Shown in pieces: positions 42,659 to 51,851 of a stretch of 64,000 bases of DNA (the stretch's first letter is position 1; every line of letters starts with the position of its first letter). Both the position numbers and the translations under genes were made by a program. The DNA lies in NCBI RefSeq assembly GCF_902859695.1, contig NZ_CADIJL010000004.1, positions 124,001 through 188,000 on the forward strand, written 5' to 3'. This DNA comes from Achromobacter ruhlandii (GTDB lineage: Bacteria > Pseudomonadota > Gammaproteobacteria > Burkholderiales > Burkholderiaceae_B). The notes below the pieces were generated by a model. That model had not been told where the DNA came from. It was given only the letters and a program-made list of their open reading frames with translations, and did no database searches.

Positions 42659-45571
42659 TCATGCCGCCTTGAACTTCAGGAGGCGCAGCCCATTGACGAC
42701 AACCAAAAGACTTGCCCCCATGTCAGCGAACACAGCCATCCACATGGTGGCATGCCCTGTGAACGTCAACGCAAGGAACACCGCCTTGATGCCAAGGGCC
42801 AGAACGATGTTCTGCGTGAGGATCGCCGCAGTGCTACGCGACAGCCGGATGAAGGCGGGGATCTTGCGCAGGTCGTCGTCCATCAGGGCGACGTCGGCTG
42901 TTTCGATCGCGGTGTCGGTGCCGGCCGCGCCCATGGCGAAGCCGATGTCGGCACGGGCGAGCGCGGGCGAATCGTTGATGCCGTCGCCCACCATGCCCAC
43001 CTGGCCCTCGCCGCCGACCAGGCTTTCGATGGTCTTGAGCTTGTCTTCGGGCAGTTGGTCACCACGGGCTTCAGAGATTCCGACCTGGGCAGCGATGGCC
43101 GCGGCCGTGTGCTGGTTGTCCCCCGTCAGCATCAGCGTGCGCACACCCAGCGCCTGCAGGTCGGCCACCGCCTCACGGCTGGTTTCCTTCACGGTGTCGG
43201 CCACTGCAAAAATGCCGAGCACGGTCGCATCGTCCATCAGCAGGATCGCTGTCTTGCCTTGGCGCTCCAGGGTCTCCAGCCGAGCCTGGAGCGTCGCTTC
43301 GCTCAGGCCCAGCTCCTGGGCGAGCCTGTGGTTGCCCATGTGCAACATGCGCCCGGCGACGCGGCCGCGCACGCCGCGGCCAGGCAGCGCCGCGAAGTCG
43401 TCGACCTCGTGCAGCGCGATGCCGTCACGGTTCGCCTTGCGGGCGATGGCCTGAGACACAGGATGGTCCGAGCGTGCCGCGAGGCTTGCGGCCCAGGCGG
43501 CAACTTCCTGCGCCTCGCCGATCAGCGGCACGAAGTCGGTCTGCTCGGGCTTGCCATGTGTGAGTGTGCCGGTCTTGTCCAGGGCCAACGCCTTGAGCTT
43601 GCGCCCGCCCTCCAGGTAGACGCCACCCTTGATCAGGATGCCGCGTCGGGCGGCAGCGGCCAAGCCGCTGACGATGGTGACCGGCGTGGAGATGACCAGA
43701 GCGCAGGGGCAGGCGATCACCAGCAGTACCAGGGCCTTGTAGACCCAGTCAAACCATGCGCCGCCGAAGGCGAGCGGCGGCACGACGGCAACCAGCACGG
43801 ACACCGCGAACACCGCCGGCGTGTAGACGCGGGCGAACTGGTCGACGAAGCGCTGCGTGGGCGCACGGCTGCCCTGCGCGGACTCCACGGCATGGATGAT
43901 GCGCGCGAGCGTCGAGTCGCTGGCGCCTGCGGTCACCTTGTATTCGAAAGAGCCGGTCTCATTGATGGTTCCGGCGAAGACCTGGTCACCTTCGGCCTTC
44001 TCGACGGGCAGGCTCTCGCCGGTGATGGGCGCCTGGTTGATGGCCGATCGACCCGAGGTGATCAGGCCGTCCAGTGCGATGCGCTCGCCAGGACGCACGC
44101 GGACCACCGCGCCCTTTGCGACCTCCTTGGCCGGCAGCTCTGTCCATGAGCCATCGGCCTGCCGCACGGTCGCGGTCTCGGGCGCCAAGTCCATCAGCCC
44201 CCGAATGGCGTTGCGGGCGCGGTCCAGCGACTTCGCCTCGATCACTTCCGCCAACGCGAACAGGAACATGACCATGGCGGCCTCCGGCCAGTGGCCGATC
44301 GCCATGCCGCCGGTGACCGCGATGGCCATCAGGGCGTTCATGTTCAGGTTGAGGTTCTTCAGCGCGATCCAGCCCTTCTTGTAGGTGCTGAGGCCGCCGG
44401 TGAAGATCGAAACCAGTGCCAGCACGATCACGGCCCAATGATTGCCGTCGTTGACCCAGTACACGCCTTCGGCGGCCACCGCCGCAACGCCCGAAACCGC
44501 CATCGGCCACCAATTGGTCTTGTGCGCGGCCACCGGGGCATCGCGCGGCTCATCAGTCCTCTGGACCTCGGCTTCCATGCCCAGCGATTCGATGGCTTCG
44601 ACTGCCGGCTTGATCGCGTCGGGTGTGTGCCGAACCGTGAGCGTGCGCTGCATCAGGTTGAAATCCATTCCCTGCACGCCCGGCATGCCTTGCAGCTTGC
44701 CGCGGATCAGACTTTCCTCGGTCGGACAGTCCATCTTCGCGATGCGAAGTACCGTGGTGGCTGTCTGCATGTCCTGCCGCGCAGCCTGCATTCCAATGGA
44801 AGCAAGCGCCTTCTCGATCGGCGCTGAGGTCGCCAGCGTGTGCTGGACTCCCAGCACACGCTGCATCAGATTGAAGTCGAGCGCGGTCACACCCGGCAGC
44901 TTGCCCAGCCGGTCGCGGATCAGCGCTTCTTCCGTCGGGCAATCCATGTTCTCGATCCGGTACGTCACCCGCTCGCCGATCGGCGGCGCGGAAACGGCAG
45001 CGGTTGGTTGCTGCTGCAGGGCCGAGGATGGGATCACAGCCGCGGCTTCGATCGGCCCCGTGTGGCCGAAGGTCTGCTCCTTGGCGCGCATGCCGATCGA
45101 GGCCAGGACCTGCTCCATCTGCGCGCGTGCCTGAGCGAGGTGTTTCACCGACAGGGTGCGCTCAGCGAGGTCGAAGTCGAGGTCCTGAATTCCCTCGACT
45201 GCCCCGAGGTGCGAGCGGATGAGTTTCTCCTCGCTCGGGCAGTCCATGTTCTCGATGCGGTAGGTGGTCGACACGGCGGCGTCTCGGACAGCCTGAGCCT
45301 TCATGCCCACCGAATTCAGCGCTTGCTCCAAGGCATCGGCCGAGACTTCGCGGTGCGAAATGGTCAACAAACGCTGCGGAAGATCGAACAGGAGCCGCTC
45401 GACACCGGGCATGCCCTCCAGCGTTCGCCGCACCAGTGCTTCCTCATTGCGGCAATCCATGTTGCTCACGTGGAAAACGGTGGTTTCAGTGCTGGCCTGC
45501 TCACTGGCGCACGCCGTCTGTTGGCCATTGCCGCCGGAGCAGGCGCATGGGCTGGAAGGTTCTTTGTTCAT
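42659..45571 (-). CDS. cadA: Pb/Cd/Zn-exporting P1B-type ATPase with four N-terminal HMA-like domains
   Basis: This 970-residue P-type ATPase has a Cys-rich N-terminus and then four tandem HMA-like domains, each with MDCxxEE instead of the copper-type CxxC (about residues 33, 107, 200 and 276). The ion site CPCALVIS, phosphorylation motif DKTGTLTHGK and hinge GDGINDSPALA follow. It pumps Pb, Cd or Zn out of the cytoplasm. The ATG at 45571 was chosen because earlier ATGs overlap the promoter. It is about 200 residues longer than single-HMA relatives. Confidence 0.93.
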   Translation of the reverse strand: MNKEPSSPCACSGGNGQQTACASEQASTETTVFHVSNMDCRNEEALVRRTLEGMPGVERLLFDLPQRLLTISHREVSADALEQALNSVGMKAQAVRDAAVSTTYRIENMDCPSEEKLIRSHLGAVEGIQDLDFDLAERTLSVKHLAQARAQMEQVLASIGMRAKEQTFGHTGPIEAAAVIPSSALQQQPTAAVSAPPIGERVTYRIENMDCPTEEALIRDRLGKLPGVTALDFNLMQRVLGVQHTLATSAPIEKALASIGMQAARQDMQTATTVLRIAKMDCPTEESLIRGKLQGMPGVQGMDFNLMQRTLTVRHTPDAIKPAVEAIESLGMEAEVQRTDEPRDAPVAAHKTNWWPMAVSGVAAVAAEGVYWVNDGNHWAVIVLALVSIFTGGLSTYKKGWIALKNLNLNMNALMAIAVTGGMAIGHWPEAAMVMFLFALAEVIEAKSLDRARNAIRGLMDLAPETATVRQADGSWTELPAKEVAKGAVVRVRPGERIALDGLITSGRSAINQAPITGESLPVEKAEGDQVFAGTINETGSFEYKVTAGASDSTLARIIHAVESAQGSRAPTQRFVDQFARVYTPAVFAVSVLVAVVPPLAFGGAWFDWVYKALVLLVIACPCALVISTPVTIVSGLAAAARRGILIKGGVYLEGGRKLKALALDKTGTLTHGKPEQTDFVPLIGEAQEVAAWAASLAARSDHPVSQAIARKANRDGIALHEVDDFAALPGRGVRGRVAGRMLHMGNHRLAQELGLSEATLQARLETLERQGKTAILLMDDATVLGIFAVADTVKETSREAVADLQALGVRTLMLTGDNQHTAAAIAAQVGISEARGDQLPEDKLKTIESLVGGEGQVGMVGDGINDSPALARADIGFAMGAAGTDTAIETADVALMDDDLRKIPAFIRLSRSTAAILTQNIVLALGIKAVFLALTFTGHATMWMAVFADMGASLLVVVNGLRLLKFKAA

Positions 45572-45611
45572 AGATCGCTCTTCATTGACAAGGTTTTCCC
45601 CGGATGCCATC

Positions 45612-45642
45612 ATTAGAAAACCTCTAGTAGATATAGAGTCAA
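45612..45642 (-). promoter_or_regulatory. MerR-type promoter/operator of cadA
   Basis: On the minus strand TTGACT (45637-45642) and TCTAAT (45612-45617) are separated by 19 bases, the over-long spacer of MerR-family promoters, with a CTCTA...TAGAG dyad in the spacer. CadR/PbrR encoded on the other side should twist this site open when metal is bound. Confidence 0.85.
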
Positions 45643-45662
45643 GTTTTTTATAGGAAGCAACC

Positions 45663-46061
45663 ATGATGCGGATCGGTGAACTGGGCAAGAAGGCAGATTG
45701 CTTGGTGCAGACCGTGCGCTTTTACGAGTCAGAAGGCTTGCTGCCCGAGCCTGCACGTAGCGAGGGCAACTTCAGGCTCTATGACGAAGTCCATTTGCAG
45801 CGCTTGCTGTTCATCCGCCGCTGCCGGGCGAAGGACATGACGCTGGATGAGATCCGTCAACTGCTGAACTTACGGGATCGGCCAGAGTTGGGCTGCGGCG
45901 AGGTGAACGCGCTGGTCGACGCTCATATCGCGCAAGTGCGGACCAAGATGAAGGAATTGCGCGCCTTGGAGCGCGAGTTAATGGATCTGCGACGCTCCTG
46001 CGATAGCGCCCGAACCTCGCGCGAGTGCGGCATTCTCAACAGCTTGGCCGAGCCCGCCTGA
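45663..46061 (+). CDS. cadR: MerR-family Pb/Cd-responsive activator (PbrR/CadR)
   Basis: This 132-residue protein has an N-terminal MerR winged helix (KADCLVQTVRFYESEGLLP) and a dimerisation helix. Three cysteines lie at 78 (GCGEVN), 113 (SCDSAR) and 122 (RECGIL), positions matching PbrR/CadR metal sites. It activates the divergent cadA promoter and probably the two similar promoters near 47006-47112. The ATG follows TAGGAAG. Confidence 0.93.
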   Translation: MMRIGELGKKADCLVQTVRFYESEGLLPEPARSEGNFRLYDEVHLQRLLFIRRCRAKDMTLDEIRQLLNLRDRPELGCGEVNALVDAHIAQVRTKMKELRALERELMDLRRSCDSARTSRECGILNSLAEPA

Positions 46062-46515
46062 AGCTCGAGCGTGTCATCGGTGCTGGAAGTGATCGGGTCC
46101 AGTTCTGAGAGCCACGTGCCGCGCTCCATCATGCGAAAGCGCGCGGTTCTGACGTTTTGAGACGGCGTGCGACCGAGGGCGTGGCCCACAGGAGCCAGCG
46201 CGAGCCGGACGACCTGCGCGCCGCAATCTCCGCCACCTTACGGGTTCTCCAGGCCAGACCGAGCATCGCGGCGTGGCTGCGCAGGTGCAGGTGCAGGCCA
46301 AGGTAGCAGTGCGCCACGACGCGGCCCGACTCATGGGCACGCCACGCAACTCGCGATCGCTTCGCAAGAAGCCGCAAGGCCCGACTCGCGCAAGAATGCG
46401 ACGTGGGCAAGATCGTATAGCCAGCAGCGCAAGCGTTTGCCGCTGCTGGCCGGCTCCGGAAGGGATAGACAAGCTGCGGGCCGTAGTCCATTGGAAAGTC
46501 CATCTTTCTTGAGTG
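46062..46515. other. Gap without a recognisable gene
   Basis: This stretch lies between cadR and a decayed desaturase. A 124-codon minus-strand frame (46129-46503) is open, but its product is Arg/Ala-rich with no domain and no ribosome site. It looks like degraded sequence left by earlier rearrangement. Confidence 0.5.
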
Positions 46516-46983
46516 TCACTCTTTGGCGCCCAGCGTGTGCTTTTGCGACCGGAAAGCGCTGAACAAGTGGCCCCCGGGCATCCAGAAATCGCCGTAGTTG
46601 ACTTGGGCGTCTTCGTGCTCACGCTTGTGATGCCAGCGATGGGCTTCAGCCACCCCGATCAACAATCCCAACGGCCCGACCCGGTATCCCAGATTGGAGT
46701 GCTGGAAGGCCAGATGCACGACCAAGAAGCCGAGCCATGCGCCGACGGCCAACCACAGCTTGGAACGCCGCTACTGGCTCAACGGGGAGTGGAAAGGCCG
46801 CCCGCCCTCTAGCAAGGCGGCACAAGCGAGCGCGACGATCACTGTGAGTAGCTCCGTCGGAAAAGACGGCCGGCCGGTCGCGAGCTCGCCGAAGAGCACA
46901 ACCGCAGTGGCGCCACGGATCAGTGGATAGCAGCCATACCGGATGACAGTCGCAATGAAGGGGGCGCATTGGTGCTCATCTGT
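46516..46983 (-). pseudogene. Remnant of a fatty-acid hydroxylase/sterol desaturase-type gene
   Basis: Two pieces are visible. An N-terminal-like piece (TVIRYGCYPLIRG, then ELLTVIVALACAALLEGGRP) ends at a TAG. A second piece with the histidine motif AEAHRWHHKREHEDAQVNYG ends early after AFRSQKHTLGAKE. The middle section with further histidine clusters is missing, as is most of the C-terminus. A MerR-type promoter (47006-47037) still points at it, suggesting it was once part of the metal regulon. Confidence 0.6.
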
Positions 46984-47005
46984 TCTGTCCTAAAGCTCTG
47001 ACTGG

Positions 47006-47037
47006 ATTGGAAAACCTTCTAGCTACGGTAGAGTCAA
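47006..47037 (-). promoter_or_regulatory. Second MerR-type promoter, directed at the desaturase remnant
   Basis: On the minus strand TTGACT (47032-47037) and TCCAAT (47006-47011) are separated by 20 bases, with a spacer resembling the cadA operator (TCTAC...GTAGC...AGAAGGTTTTCC). It probably still responds to the same regulator although its gene is broken. Confidence 0.65.
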
Positions 47038-47081
47038 GGGCGTCCGGGAAGACCCTGTGGCAAGTTCGTTGCATCTGCGCC

Positions 47082-47112
47082 TTGACTCTCCAGCCGCTAC
47101 AGGCTTCAGCAT
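47082..47112 (+). promoter_or_regulatory. Third MerR-type promoter, driving the CDF transporter
   Basis: TTGACT (47082-47087), a 19-base spacer containing AGCCGCTACAGGCT, then CAGCAT (47107-47112). The transporter ATG is 24 bases further on. The spacing is that of MerR-family promoters, so CadR/PbrR is the likely activator. Confidence 0.7.
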
Positions 47113-47136
47113 CCATCGATTTGGAAGGAACAATGC

Positions 47137-47772
47137 ATGGCTGAAAACCACAGAAATCACGAAAACGACGAGTTGGGCCGCCTAGATGCGAGCGATGCGA
47201 AGGACCGAAAGATTCTTCTGACTGTGTTGCTGATCAACCTGACGCAGTCCGCCGCCGGCATTGCCCTTGGCATCTGGGCTGGCTCTACGGCGCTGATGGG
47301 CGCCGGGTTGGACAACCTCGCCGATGCGTCGGTCTATGCGGTTAGCCTGTATGCCGTCGGTCGTGCGGCAACGGTCAAGGTGGGCGCGGCCCGCTTGTCG
47401 GGTTTCTTGCTAATCGGCCTGGCCGCGCTGCTGCTGTTGGAAGTCCTACGCCGCTTCGCTGGAGGGGAAGAGCCTGTCGGCCCAGCCATGATGGCCATGG
47501 CCGCGCTGAACGCGGCTTTGAACCTAGTGTGCCTCAGACTACTGCGCCGCCATCGCGGGGAAGATGTGAACTTCAAGGCGTCAGCGATCTTTACCAGCAA
47601 CGACTCCATCGTCAATGGTGCGATTGTGCTGTCCGGGGTGCTGGTGATGGGGTTCGGGTCGAACATCCCGGATCTGGTGCTGGGCGTCATCGTGGCCGCA
47701 ATCGCAGCGAATGGGGGGCGGGAAATCCTGCGCGAAGCATCGGAAACAGCTCGCCGTAAGGCGGGCACATAA
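47137..47772 (+). CDS. Cation diffusion facilitator (Zn/Cd/Pb efflux)
   Basis: This 211-residue membrane protein has about five to six helices and the CDF metal site in GAGLDNLADASVYAVSLY (Asp pair in helix 2) and FTSNDSIVNGAIVL (helix 5). It lacks the C-terminal cytoplasmic domain of larger CDF proteins, a short form usual next to cadR/pbrR. It should exchange protons for divalent metals. Expression is probably from the MerR-type promoter upstream. Confidence 0.88.
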   Translation: MAENHRNHENDELGRLDASDAKDRKILLTVLLINLTQSAAGIALGIWAGSTALMGAGLDNLADASVYAVSLYAVGRAATVKVGAARLSGFLLIGLAALLLLEVLRRFAGGEEPVGPAMMAMAALNAALNLVCLRLLRRHRGEDVNFKASAIFTSNDSIVNGAIVLSGVLVMGFGSNIPDLVLGVIVAAIAANGGREILREASETARRKAGT

Positions 47773-48495
47773 GGCATGTTTTCGCCCAGTTCATCCCGAG
47801 GTTTACCTCTGCAAAAGAGGTAGTCCAGCCTTTGGGCTACGGCCTCGGCTGCAGCCGAGCGTACCATTGGCGATGGCCGCGCGATAGGCGGGCATGCCGT
47901 TCTCGACCTCCGTCTGCCGTACAGCAGCGGTGCGCAAGGTTGAGGGTGCATGTCGTCTCTCCTGTTCGTGTGGCCCAGGCCAATGGCCGGGCCGGGACGT
48001 TGATGGGCAGGAGAATGGCGCCGAAGGCCCAACGGCCTTCGGCTCGGGAGAAAAGAGGAACCACCCGTGGGCTGATTGGCAGGCCCGGTCGTCGCTAGAA
48101 CCGTCTGCTCATCAAGCAATCACACCCGGCCCATGTCGTGGCTGGGGCCGGCATCGTCTGGCGCACATCCGCGCACAAAGGGAGCCCGTTTTTGCACCGG
48201 CGGGCACCGGCACCGATTACCGCTGACCACGAAGGGTCTCCCGGTGGCTCGTGCAGCCTGGCAAGCCACCGGGAGACCCTTCGCAGAGGGCGGAAGAAAC
48301 GCAGATCAACAGAACGCGCGTGGTGCGGCTCGCAGAGAAGCTACCTTCAGGTCCCGCGGCCGGGGACGGCTGGGCGGGACGCGCACACGGATCAAGAAGG
48401 CGTTGCGCGCTCGGCGTCCCGCAGGGCATGCGGCGGAGTGCGGGACAGGGGCCACGCCGCCGAAGGCGGGCACGGCTCACGGGGAACGGGGGCGG
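47773..48495. other. Non-coding gap between the CDF gene and topB
   Basis: No convincing gene is visible on either strand; the long frames here lack ribosome sites and domain features. The stretch holds the 19-bp perfect inverted repeat at 48231-48282. It separates the metal cargo from the conserved ICE right-end block. Confidence 0.6.
48231..48282. repeat. 19-bp perfect inverted repeat
   Basis: GAAGGGTCTCCCGGTGGCT (48231-48249) and its exact complement (48264-48282) are separated by 14 bases. There is no T-run on either side, so an intrinsic terminator is unlikely. It lies 210 bases past the topB stop. A recombination site, an oriT-like hairpin, or a stabilising RNA end are all possible. 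Confidence 0.75.
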
Positions 48496-50526
48496 TCAGG
48501 AGCCTTTGCGGCCGCTACGGCGCGGGCGCGAGGCGCCGCGCTTGGAGCTGCCGGATTCGACTGGCAGCGTGCCTTTGCAGTCCGGGTAGCGGCTGCACGA
48601 CCAGAACGGGCCGCTCTTGCCGCTGCGCTGGCGCGTGGGTGCGCCGCACTGCGGGCATGCCGGCCCTTGGGGAACCTTGATGGACAGGGAGGCGCTGCCG
48701 TACTGCGCAATCAACTGCGAAATCCACGCGGCCTGCTTGCCGATGAACACGTCCAGGGTGAGCTGTCCGGCCTCGATCATGTCGAGCGCCTGTTCCCAGA
48801 CGGCGGTGGTGCCAGGGTCGGCAATCGCCGCAGGCACGGCATCGATCAAAGTGAAAGCCGCATCCGAGGCGCGGATGGCGCGCCCCTTCTTCACGAGGTA
48901 GCCGCGAGCGATCAGGCCGCCGATGATGTTGGCCCGCGTCGCTTCGGTGCCGATGCCAACCGTATCCTTGAGCTTCTGCTTCAGGCGGGGATCGGACACC
49001 AGCTTGGCGACGCCTTTCATGGACTTGACCAACTCGCCTTGCGTGTACGGTTTGGGCGGCAGCGTCTTGAGTGCCTTGAGATCGACGTCGGCCACCTGGC
49101 ATGCCAGGCCCTCATACAGTTTCGGCAGCGCGGGCAGCACCTGGGCGCGGACCGCAGTATCGCCCTCGCCATCACCGTCTTCGGCCTGCGGCTCGGCGAG
49201 CACCTGGCGCCAACCCGGGATGACAACCTGCTTGCCCGTGGCCGCCAGGTTCTGCCCCCCGCACGAAAACTTGGCCACAGTGCGGTCGAACTCGTGGTGA
49301 GGGAGGAACTGCGCCAGGTAATGCGACCGGATGAGCCTGTACACGGCCAGTTCCTTCTCGCTCATGGCGGAGAGCTTCGCCGGTTCGAGCGTCGGGATGA
49401 TGCCGTGGTGCGCCGTGACCTTGCCATCGTTCCAGGCGCGCGAGCGCTGCGAGCGGTCGAGCTGGCCCATGATCGAGCGCAGCGAGGGATCGGTCTTGAG
49501 CAGGCTGTCGAGAACGGTGGGCACTTCGGCAAACATGCTCTCGGGCAGGTAGCCGGAGTCCGAGCGGGGGTACGTCGTGGCCTTGTGCGTCTCGTACAGG
49601 GCTTGGGCAATCTCCAAGGTTTCCTGCACGTCCAGCCCAAGCTGCTTGGAACACACTTCCTGCAAGGTGCCCAGGTCGAACGGCAGCGGCGGGCCTTCGC
49701 GGACACGCTCAGTCTCCACCGACACGACGTGGGCACTGCCCGCAGCGCGGATCTGCTGCATGGTCTGCTGTGCGACCGGCTGCCGCAGGCAGCGGCCTGC
49801 GTCGTCGGTGCACGCATCGGGTGGAACCCATTGCGCGGCGAAAGTCGAACCGCCTGCGAACAGGGACACGGCGATGGCCCAGTATGGTACGGACACGAAG
49901 CGCGCGATCTCGCGGTCGCGGTCCACAACGAGCTTGAGCGTCGGGGTCTGTACGCGGCCGACCGACAGCACGCCGTCGTAACCCGCCTGTCGCCCCAGCA
50001 CCGTGAACAGCCGGCTCAGGTTCATGCCCACGAGCCAATCCGCACGGGAGCGCGCCAGCGCCGAGTGGTACATCGAAAGCGTCTCGGCCGAAGGCCGCAG
50101 CTTGCCCAGTGCCGCCCGAATGGACGCATCGTTGAGCGCCGACAGCCACAGGCGTTCGATGGGGCCGCGGTAGCCGCAAAGCTCCACGATCTCGCGGGCG
50201 ATCAATTCGCCCTCGCGGTCGGCATCGGTGGCGATAACCAGGTGAGTCGCCTTCGCCAAGAGCGCCTTGACGACCTTGAATTGCGTGGCGGTCTTCGGTT
50301 TGACCTCGACCCGCCAGTGCTGGGGAATGATGGGCAACTGCTCAACGGACCATCGTTTGAGCTGCTCGTCGTAGGCCTCGGGCGGCGCCGCCTCCACGAG
50401 ATGGCCGATGCACCAGGTGACCGTGACGCCGGAACCGTTGAGGCAGCCTTCACCGCGCTGCGTGGCGCCGAGAATCCGGCCAATGTCTTTGCCCTGGGAG
50501 GGCTTCTCGCACAAGAACAGCCGCAT
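48496..50526 (-). CDS. topB: DNA topoisomerase III
   Basis: This 676-residue type IA topoisomerase has the N-terminal TOPRIM domain (RLFLCEKPSQGKDIGRILG and the acidic DADREGELIAREI). The SVGRVQTPTL motif follows, with the active-site tyrosine in TTYPRSDSGYLPE. A C-terminal zinc finger (CPQCGAPTRQ, CSRYPDC) is present. It should resolve replication or transfer intermediates of the ICE. The ATG at 50526 gives the normal N-terminus. It is downstream of ssb, separated by 283 bases that include a TCCCCTGGGGA palindrome. Confidence 0.93.
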   Translation of the reverse strand: MRLFLCEKPSQGKDIGRILGATQRGEGCLNGSGVTVTWCIGHLVEAAPPEAYDEQLKRWSVEQLPIIPQHWRVEVKPKTATQFKVVKALLAKATHLVIATDADREGELIAREIVELCGYRGPIERLWLSALNDASIRAALGKLRPSAETLSMYHSALARSRADWLVGMNLSRLFTVLGRQAGYDGVLSVGRVQTPTLKLVVDRDREIARFVSVPYWAIAVSLFAGGSTFAAQWVPPDACTDDAGRCLRQPVAQQTMQQIRAAGSAHVVSVETERVREGPPLPFDLGTLQEVCSKQLGLDVQETLEIAQALYETHKATTYPRSDSGYLPESMFAEVPTVLDSLLKTDPSLRSIMGQLDRSQRSRAWNDGKVTAHHGIIPTLEPAKLSAMSEKELAVYRLIRSHYLAQFLPHHEFDRTVAKFSCGGQNLAATGKQVVIPGWRQVLAEPQAEDGDGEGDTAVRAQVLPALPKLYEGLACQVADVDLKALKTLPPKPYTQGELVKSMKGVAKLVSDPRLKQKLKDTVGIGTEATRANIIGGLIARGYLVKKGRAIRASDAAFTLIDAVPAAIADPGTTAVWEQALDMIEAGQLTLDVFIGKQAAWISQLIAQYGSASLSIKVPQGPACPQCGAPTRQRSGKSGPFWSCSRYPDCKGTLPVESGSSKRGASRPRRSGRKGS

Positions 50527-50739
50527 ATCCGTCCATCCCGATTCCTGTTGTTCATGGAGTTGCTGGGATCGAGGATGCCGAGCGCAGCCCCTGGCAGCAG
50601 CAAACAAGCCGCATGCGGCAGCGACCGCTTTCACGCCGATGAAATGGCGAGTGCGGGGAAGGTGCGTGGCCGGAAGTGTGCGGGCCGAGAGCCGCGATTT
50701 CCGGGAGCGCGCGTGGAACTCGGTGGACGTTGGTGGAGC

Positions 50740-50754
50740 TATCCCCTGGGGATA
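50740..50754. repeat. Palindrome TATCCCCTGGGGATA upstream of topB
   Basis: This perfect dyad around a central T has the same TCCCC-A/T-GGGGA core as the three sites at 52760-53014. It is likewise followed by an ATGGAGG word. It is probably a binding site for an ICE-encoded protein. Confidence 0.6.
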
Positions 50755-50809
50755 ATTCGCAGCGCATGGAGGGCGGCGAAGCACTGCGGCAGCCGCCCTC
50801 CATGCCCGA

Positions 50810-51250
50810 TCACTTCCTGCGCTTGGTCTCTTTCGGCGCCGTCGATTCCTGGGTGGCCTGGGGCTTCGGCTCTGCCTCCTGTGGCTTCGGGCTGAGGGCC
50901 ACAGACTCGATGCGGTACGGCAGGATGCCGACACTGCGCGCGTTGACCTGCCAAGTCTCACGCGGCTGATCTTCGTTGTCCGTCCAGGGGTCGCGCTCCA
51001 TGCGGCCGACGACCAGCACCCGCATGCCCTTCTGGTAGAGCTGCTGCCAGCGGTCGGCGTCGTGGTGCCAGAGTTCCACCGGCGCCCAGAAGCCGCCGCG
51101 GTCCTCGAACTCGCCGCCCTTGGTGGGGACGGGGTTGTCGAAGTACACGTTCAGCCGGAGCAACCGGCGAGGATCGTCGTTGCCATTGGGGAATTCGCGG
51201 TACTCGGGAGGCGATCCGATGTTGCCCTCGCCGATGAATTGTGTGCTCAT
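50810..51250 (-). CDS. ssb: Single-stranded DNA-binding protein of the ICE
   Basis: This 146-residue OB-fold protein has a divergent SSB core (LLRLNVYFDNPVP, then GFWAPVELWHHDADRW and VLVVGRMERDPW) and a Lys/Pro-rich tail that lacks the usual acidic tip. In ICEclc the ssb gene is expressed with inrR in transfer-competent cells. It should coat the single strand made during transfer or rolling-circle replication. Confidence 0.88.
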   Translation of the reverse strand: MSTQFIGEGNIGSPPEYREFPNGNDDPRRLLRLNVYFDNPVPTKGGEFEDRGGFWAPVELWHHDADRWQQLYQKGMRVLVVGRMERDPWTDNEDQPRETWQVNARSVGILPYRIESVALSPKPQEAEPKPQATQESTAPKETKRRK

Positions 51251-51323
51251 GTTGGAATCTCCGTGGTGGTTGAAATACCCGTGCCTCGTTGGGCTCGGGC
51301 GCGTGCTCGGATGGCAGGCGCAA

Positions 51324-51851
51324 TCACCGATCGCGCACTGCGGCAGGAACGGACGCGAGCCGGCGCAGGTAGGTGTTGTCCGCCTGCGCGGCCTTGCTGG
51401 CGCATTCCTGTGCTTGCCTGCCCAGGGTGTGCAGCAGGCTGATCTGCATGTTCAGCATGACGCGCTGCAGTTCGATCTCGTGCAGGTCGTGCAGCAGGTT
51501 GACCGGCGTGCTGGGGCTCGCCATCAGCTCCTGCCACAACGCCACGCCCATGGCCGATCGATCGTGCTTGCGCCAGCGAAGAAAGGTCGTGCCTGCGCCA
51601 GTGGTCTGCTGGGCCAGCTCGACGGGAAGCAGGTGGAAGGGATGCCCGCACGCCTGTGGCAGCACCTGTCGCTGCGCCAGGGCAATCAACTCGTCGCGCA
51701 TGGCGAAGCACTGGCTGGCCCAGGCCTCGAAGTCCCCTTTACCTTTAAAAGGCTTTAAAAGGCCTTTTAGAGAGGCCGCGTGTTCCAGCCGCATGAAGGC
51801 TGGCTGTTCCAGACGACGGAAGTAGCGCGGTTCGCGGTTCGGGTCGCTCAT
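51324..51851 (-). CDS. inrR: InrR-like DUF3158 regulator of ICE activation
   Basis: This 175-residue soluble protein matches ICEclc InrR in length and in neighbours (PFL_4669 gene upstream, ssb downstream). InrR raises integrase expression in the subset of cells committed to transfer. The helical C-terminal half includes LHEIELQRVMLNMQISLLHTL. No classical DNA-binding motif is obvious. Its start overlaps the PFL_4669 stop. Confidence 0.82.
   Translation of the reverse strand: MSDPNREPRYFRRLEQPAFMRLEHAASLKGLLKPFKGKGDFEAWASQCFAMRDELIALAQRQVLPQACGHPFHLLPVELAQQTTGAGTTFLRWRKHDRSAMGVALWQELMASPSTPVNLLHDLHEIELQRVMLNMQISLLHTLGRQAQECASKAAQADNTYLRRLASVPAAVRDR

Noticed and set aside
46129-46503. 124-codon minus-strand frame between cadR and the desaturase remnant
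   Set aside because: Arg/Ala-rich composition, no recognisable motif, no ribosome site and no supporting neighbour; treated as non-coding.
48076-50895. 939-codon plus-strand frame opposite topB
   Set aside because: The minus strand encodes an unmistakable topoisomerase III with TOPRIM, active tyrosine region and zinc finger; the opposite frame has no features.
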